Of a stretch of DNA of 64,000 nt, positions 60,412 through 64,000 are shown piece after piece. The notes beneath the pieces were generated by a model, which did no database searches, was not told the DNA's origin, and saw nothing but the letters and a program-made list of their open reading frames with translations. Position 1 is the stretch's first letter. Each line of letters opens with the position of its first letter. The stretch comes from Burkholderiaceae bacterium (GTDB taxonomy: Bacteria; Pseudomonadota; Gammaproteobacteria; Burkholderiales; Burkholderiaceae_F): assembly GCA_022843955.1 (NCBI GenBank), contig JALHMQ010000005.1:186001-250000 (forward strand). Direction: 5' to 3'. The position numbers were made by a program, and so were the translations under genes.

Positions 60412-60616
60412 TCATCTGGCCGTCAGCTCGCGCGCCTCGGCCGTGCACATCACGCAGTAGCACTCGCCGCGCGACTCGACGCCCCAGAGCGCCGCACTGT
60501 CCGCACAGGCTGTTCCCGCTTGCCTCGACCAGGTGGCGCAGGCCCGCTTCGCCGATCCCGATATGCAGGTCACTGCGTGTCCTCAGGTAGTGCACCAGCG
60601 TGGCGTCGATCAACAC
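60412..60616 (-). pseudogene. Small zinc-finger gene with an apparent one-base frameshift
   Basis: It starts at a GTG (60616) that overlaps the previous gene's stop. The first frame encodes IDATLVHYLRTRSDLHIGIG and SLCGQCGAL; after the tract CTGGGGCG the neighbouring frame continues with VESRGECYCVMCTAEARELT and a stop. Dropping one G of the G4 tract joins them to a ~67-residue protein with Cys pairs CGQC and CYCVMC, a plausible zinc finger. Either an assembly indel or a mutation, of the same type as at 53.9 kb. Confidence 0.65.
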
Positions 60617-61314
60617 GGGCCGTCCTTGCTGCGCGCACTGCCATCGTCTCTCGCCTGGCCGCACGCCACCCTCGCTCTCGTGTCCCGGCTGGCCTCGGCC
60701 GCCAGACGACGCAGGTCGACGGCCATCAACGCTTCCGACTTCGACTTCCCCACCAGCGATGCCAGCGCTCTGCCGGCGAAGTCATGCCCGAGATGCTCCA
60801 GTACACGCAGCTTCGTCATCATCGGCAACGCCCGTCGGCGACGTCGGACATCCCCCAGGTGACTCGCCTGAATCCCCAGCGCGCGCGCCAAGGACGCGTC
60901 GGTCCGTATGCCGAAGCGTTCTCTCATCCTATTCACCAGCGCCGCGTCGTCGTCGAAAGCAGGATCCTCATGCTCGTGCTTCTCGCCTTGGTCGGTGCTG
61001 CGCGCGTCGGTTTCCAGACTGGCGAACAGGTCGCCATCGAGCAGGTCCGGCACTTCGCCACCCGAACGCTTGATCGCCTCCACCACGTCCCGCGCCAACC
61101 CTGATGCAGGAACCACCTTCTCAAGGTACCCAACCGCAGACAAGGCCTGGCCGCCGCCAATCGTCACCGTGAACACCCGTTCCGGCGCCCACTCGGTATC
61201 GGGCGCTGAGGCGCGGTAAACCGCCACCACGACGCCGGGGTCACCCATCACCAGATGAACGCGCCCATCGTCGCTCGTCTGGATCGCGATCACCGGCCGT
61301 ACGTCCGCGCTCAT
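60610..61314 (-). CDS. DNA-binding regulator with XRE/Cro-like helix-turn-helix
   Basis: A ~234-residue protein. The N-terminal half is beta-rich (VIAIQTSDDGRVHLVMGDPG, FTVTIGGGQALSAVGYLEKV). Around residues 130-175 a helix-turn-helix reads RTDASLARALGIQASHLGDV and RRRRALPMMTKLRVLEHLG, close to phage Cro/CI-type domains. The C-terminus is basic. The start is ATG 61314; an in-frame GTG at 61335 would add 7 residues. It is probably the regulator of this operon segment. Confidence 0.72.
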   Translation of the reverse strand: MSADVRPVIAIQTSDDGRVHLVMGDPGVVVAVYRASAPDTEWAPERVFTVTIGGGQALSAVGYLEKVVPASGLARDVVEAIKRSGGEVPDLLDGDLFASLETDARSTDQGEKHEHEDPAFDDDAALVNRMRERFGIRTDASLARALGIQASHLGDVRRRRRALPMMTKLRVLEHLGHDFAGRALASLVGKSKSEALMAVDLRRLAAEASRDTRARVACGQARDDGSARSKDGPC

Positions 61315-61348
61315 CGACTTGCCTACATCGCCCACTTCTCAAGCGTTA

Positions 61349-61828
61349 TCAAGTGGCTGAGCGGGGCAGGGGGGCTGCTGGCTCCGTGTCCAGCGCCGCA
61401 ACGCGCGTCTGGGCGAGATCCCGCGCGTACGCGGCGCGCCGGCGACTGGCCTCGTCACTGACGACGCTCGTGCAGTTCAGCATCCCCTCAGCGGCCCGGA
61501 TCGTCTCGTGGTCGTCCTGCGGCCACCGCACCGCCCGAGCCACGGTGTCCGCCGCATCCCCATCAGAATTTTCGACTATCTCCGCGAAAGCCCTTCCGCC
61601 GATGAGCTGCGCCGCGTAACCACGCCCCACGACGAAGTACGCCTGGCCGTCCACCAGCAGCCCGCACTCATCGCACCAGAGCGTCACCCCTTCCCCTAAG
61701 GATCGAGGCTCAAGCAGCTCCACCTGCAGGAGCACCCGGATCGCGTCGACCGACTCACACTGCACCCACGTGAGCGACCGCTTAGTTGGATCGATCAGCC
61801 ATCCACGCAGAGACGACGCCTTCTTCAT
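61349..61828 (-). CDS. Unknown protein in the PRTRC operon
   Basis: A ~159-residue protein (MKKASSLRGWLIDPTKRSLT...) that follows the ThiF gene. It has a strand-helix pattern (VDAIRVLLQVELLEPRSLG), a Cys pair (TLWCDECGLLVDGQAYFV), and a helical end (ARDLAQTRVAALDTE). The product resembles small PRTRC-associated proteins in layout but I cannot assign it. An earlier in-frame ATG at 61870 would overlap the ThiF gene slightly. Confidence 0.62.
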   Translation of the reverse strand: MKKASSLRGWLIDPTKRSLTWVQCESVDAIRVLLQVELLEPRSLGEGVTLWCDECGLLVDGQAYFVVGRGYAAQLIGGRAFAEIVENSDGDAADTVARAVRWPQDDHETIRAAEGMLNCTSVVSDEASRRRAAYARDLAQTRVAALDTEPAAPLPRSAT

Positions 61829-61898
61829 GTCCGCACCATCCGATTCTGCCTCTCCCAAGTCATGCACCATGCTTGCCCTGCGTTGGGCGCGATCAAAC

Positions 61899-62735
61899 CT
61901 AGGCCGCGAGCGCCTGCGTGGCGCGCGTTCTGCAGCCATTGTCGGGTTCGTACCCCATCCGCCGCCAGAACGCGCTTTGAATCGGCGCCGGGGTCATCCG
62001 CATGCTGTTGAAGTCGAAGAACGCGCCATGTACGCGCATCCTGCCCTTCGCAAATAGCATGTAGAGAAGCTGCGCCGCACATCGAACGGCCAGGTCGTTG
62101 ATGAACAGGCCTTGGCTCGCCAGGCTGATCGCCACCGAGCACGACGGTCGGTCGTCCTCCTTGATCGACCTGTCCATCAACTGCGGGAACAACTCTGTCA
62201 CCGTCGGCAGTCGCGGCATCTGCTGGCTGGTCTTTCGCCAAGTCGTCGGCGGCTCACCCAAGATCACTTGCCCCGTGTGCTCCTCGTTGCCAAGATCGAG
62301 GTAGTAGGTTGCTCGACAGTCAATGGCGACCTTGTGGATCGCCCGCCGCGCGCCCCGCGAGTCCACGCAGCCGATCAGGATGAGCGGCGAGTTCCGGCTC
62401 GCATTCAGGCGTGACCGTGAGGTCAGCTTCATCGCCACTGCATCCCACGCAAGCCCGTAGTAGGCATTGATGCGGTTGACGATCACCCTTGCCTTGTTCT
62501 TGCCGATGTCGCTGGCACTCCAGATCTGACGACCGATGTTCGCCTCACTCACCACATCGTCATCGATCACCGTGACATGGCCGATTCCGCTCGCCCGGCC
62601 CAGGCCGATCAGCGCCAGGTGGAGCCGCGCCAGCGCGCCGACCATCTGCGCACCGTTACCTCCAGCCCCGACCACCACGATGCTTGGCTCCCTCTCCAGC
62701 GCATCCTCGTGGAGGATATGAAACTCGTCGTTCAC
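61899..62735 (-). CDS. PRTRC system ThiF-family (E1-like) protein
   Basis: A 278-residue E1-like adenylating enzyme. The nucleotide loop is VVVGAGGNGAQMVGALARLH; the strand VTVIDDDVVSEANIGRQIWS carries the conserved Asp pair and N-x-x-R-Q; ILIGCVDSRGARRAIHKVAI is the crossover region, and PSCSVAISLASQG contains a possible catalytic Cys. These proteins activate a C-terminal carboxylate of a partner. It is one of the defining genes of the PRTRC cassette, next to protein A, whose JAMM motif suggests the opposing protease. Confidence 0.92.
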   Translation of the reverse strand: MNDEFHILHEDALEREPSIVVVGAGGNGAQMVGALARLHLALIGLGRASGIGHVTVIDDDVVSEANIGRQIWSASDIGKNKARVIVNRINAYYGLAWDAVAMKLTSRSRLNASRNSPLILIGCVDSRGARRAIHKVAIDCRATYYLDLGNEEHTGQVILGEPPTTWRKTSQQMPRLPTVTELFPQLMDRSIKEDDRPSCSVAISLASQGLFINDLAVRCAAQLLYMLFAKGRMRVHGAFFDFNSMRMTPAPIQSAFWRRMGYEPDNGCRTRATQALAA

Positions 62736-62778
62736 CTGCGTTGCTCCGTTGACTGTTCCTACCTACTGTCGCACCGAG

Positions 62779-63372
62779 CTAGGTGAGGTCAACCAGCAGA
62801 CCGTGCAGACACAGACGTTGCGCCAACGTCGGAAAGCGGCTGTCCAGGTTGCCTACGACCATCGCCCATTTCGTCGCGCCCCGGTCGTCCTCGTCATCTG
62901 TCGCGCTGAATCCTGCTTTGAAGTGGCCGTGGCTATGAATGTCGATCACGACATGCTCGCCATCGAGGGGCACCGGCCGCCGATACTCCAGGTGACCAGC
63001 AGAGGCGCTCAGCGTCTCGCACATCGCAAGCCGCGCCGTCCGGGTTGCCTCGTTCCACAGCACCACGCCGCCCACCTCGTTCGGCAGGACCGCGCGAGCG
63101 TTCGCGATGAAGTCTCCGACCAGCGCACCCGCCTCAAGCACTGGCAGGTCGATCATCTCGTCCAGCTTGCCGTAAGGCATCGCAAGCGCCGGGTTGATTG
63201 CACCGCACGGGACGCGCGCGTAGAGCCACGCCCGGCGGACTTCGAGAAACGGCCCCTCTTTTGTGAGAACCAGGCGCTGCCCGGCCGCGTCGAGTGTCTC
63301 GAAGGTGCCGTAGATCGGTGCCGCGACCACTGGCAAGGTCGCCTGCAGCTTCTCGTCCAATGGATGTTTCAT
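62779..63372 (-). CDS. PRTRC system protein A (JAB/MPN-type metalloprotease fold)
   Basis: A 197-residue protein whose ATG overlaps the protein B stop (ATGA). The C-terminal half holds a JAMM-like motif: VVIDIHSHGHFKAGFSATDD, giving H-x-H and S-x-x-D. The N-terminal part (FETLDAAGQRLVLTKEGPFL, VRRAWLYARVPCGAI) matches the PRTRC_A pattern as I know it. A JAMM protease beside an E1-like ThiF recalls prokaryotic ubiquitin-like conjugation sets, although no clear ubiquitin-like partner was recognised in the window. Confidence 0.88.
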   Translation of the reverse strand: MKHPLDEKLQATLPVVAAPIYGTFETLDAAGQRLVLTKEGPFLEVRRAWLYARVPCGAINPALAMPYGKLDEMIDLPVLEAGALVGDFIANARAVLPNEVGGVVLWNEATRTARLAMCETLSASAGHLEYRRPVPLDGEHVVIDIHSHGHFKAGFSATDDEDDRGATKWAMVVGNLDSRFPTLAQRLCLHGLLVDLT

Positions 63373-64000
63373 AGCGCCTCGATCAATGAGCCAAGCGTCT
63401 TGTTGGCTGCCACCATGCAGTCCTCGTCGAATGCCATAGCCGGAGCTGCAAGCAACGCAGACCACAACCCTGGCACTCCGCCCTTGTGACTGGTCAGCCG
63501 GCCGCCTGTCGCGTGGGTGAATTTGGAGCGGAAGAAGCAGTCCGACCAGGCTTGCGTCGCACCTGGTTCCGCCGACGCTGGCAGCGTCACGTTCCCCGCG
63601 CAGATGCCGCCGTCTTCATAGGAGTTCATGTACGGTGGCCGGAACAGCGCTGTGTCCGGCGTCGGTCGATCGCCTCCCTTGAAGGCGAACACGCGCCAAC
63701 CGCACTCGCCGGCCGTGAAGACCACGCCGGGCGTCGGCACCTTGCCCGCCCTCACGTCGCCACCCGGCGCCGCCCCCTCCGCGCCTACGCGCAGGCCGCT
63801 TGCCGCGAAACTGAGGAACCTCGCTTGAGGCGGCTCGTACCAGATCAGCGAACCGTTCCCGCGCGCCAGCACGTTGCCCGACAGGTAGGCGGGCAGTTCC
63901 TTCCTCTTCGTCATCGAACGCAGGATTCGCCGGCTCGTGGCTGCTGACAACGGCTTGCCGGCGCCGATTACCGGCCCCGACTTGCTGTCCACGATCCGAT
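63369..64000 (-). CDS. PRTRC system protein B (5' end outside window)
   Basis: The frame is open to the right edge, so the N-terminus is missing; about 210 residues are visible. Signatures are ELPAYLSGNVLARGNGSLIW, GWRVFAFKGGDRPTPDTALF, YMNSYEDGGICAGN and WSDCFFRSKFTHATGGRL, the core of PRTRC protein B. The function is unknown. It precedes protein A and ThiF in the typical cassette order; the ParB-related gene and proteins C, E and F presumably lie to the right of the window. Confidence 0.9.
   Translation of the reverse strand, partial: RIVDSKSGPVIGAGKPLSAATSRRILRSMTKRKELPAYLSGNVLARGNGSLIWYEPPQARFLSFAASGLRVGAEGAAPGGDVRAGKVPTPGVVFTAGECGWRVFAFKGGDRPTPDTALFRPPYMNSYEDGGICAGNVTLPASAEPGATQAWSDCFFRSKFTHATGGRLTSHKGGVPGLWSALLAAPAMAFDEDCMVAANKTLGSLIEAL

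Overview
The window is high-GC, densely coded accessory DNA from a proteobacterium, most likely part of a large conjugative plasmid or integrative element. Four things point that way: the distal end of an F-type conjugation locus (traN-traF-traH-traG), an actin-type partition pair, a tyrosine recombinase, and a PRTRC (ParB-related, ThiF-related cassette) gene set. PRTRC cassettes and a cytochrome-c-dependent nitric oxide reductase fit a beta- or gammaproteobacterial denitrifier (Rhodocyclales, Burkholderiales or Xanthomonadales type). The sequence alone does not settle the host. No replication initiator, relaxase, rRNA or tRNA was recognised.

Layout. 1-7.2 kb: mating-pair-stabilisation genes of an F-type T4SS. 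7.2-12 kb: envelope genes (a small lipoprotein, a winged-helix/OmpA-like protein, an S49 protease and two zinc-ribbon membrane proteins). 12-14.4 kb, minus strand: an actin-like ParM/PRTRC-D protein, a ParR-like partner, and two overlapping genes that together carry the parts of a Cas4-like nuclease. 14.4-15.3 kb: non-coding, with GTCAACC repeats. 15.3-17 kb: tyrosine recombinase and a coupled gene. 17-19.5 kb: minus-strand genes including a HAD nucleotidase and a tRNA-guanine-transglycosylase-like (DpdA-like) protein. 19.6-21.8 kb: a Rap1a/Tai-like gene split by an IS110-family element. 21.8-38 kb: patchy accessory DNA with a PP-loop/PAPS-reductase-like protein, a Ser/Thr kinase, decayed genes, a SET-domain protein, a NinX-like phage protein, small membrane proteins, a toxin-antitoxin pair, an S41 protease and two nested IS3-family elements, one ending in a truncated NYN gene. 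38.5-43.8 kb: a nitric oxide reductase operon (small membrane protein, norC, norB, norQ, norD). 44.2-50.3 kb: two hybrid sensor kinases and two receiver proteins, one without a phospho-acceptor Asp. 51.6-64 kb: about 12 kb of co-directional minus-strand genes running from PRTRC B, A and ThiF to a plasmid sliding clamp. On the way it passes regulators, two WGR proteins (one fused to an ATP-dependent DNA ligase), a RecE/PD-(D/E)XK-like nuclease and an HExxH metalloprotein.

How it works together. Conjugation, partition and the PRTRC operon form the backbone. The PRTRC operon looks like a DNA maintenance or repair cassette. The nor operon with its divergent kinase cluster looks like acquired respiratory or NO-detoxification cargo; a duplicated scrap of the receiver gene lies on its far side. 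Several genes carry one-base frameshifts, some in G homopolymers, so either recent decay or assembly indels must be kept in mind.
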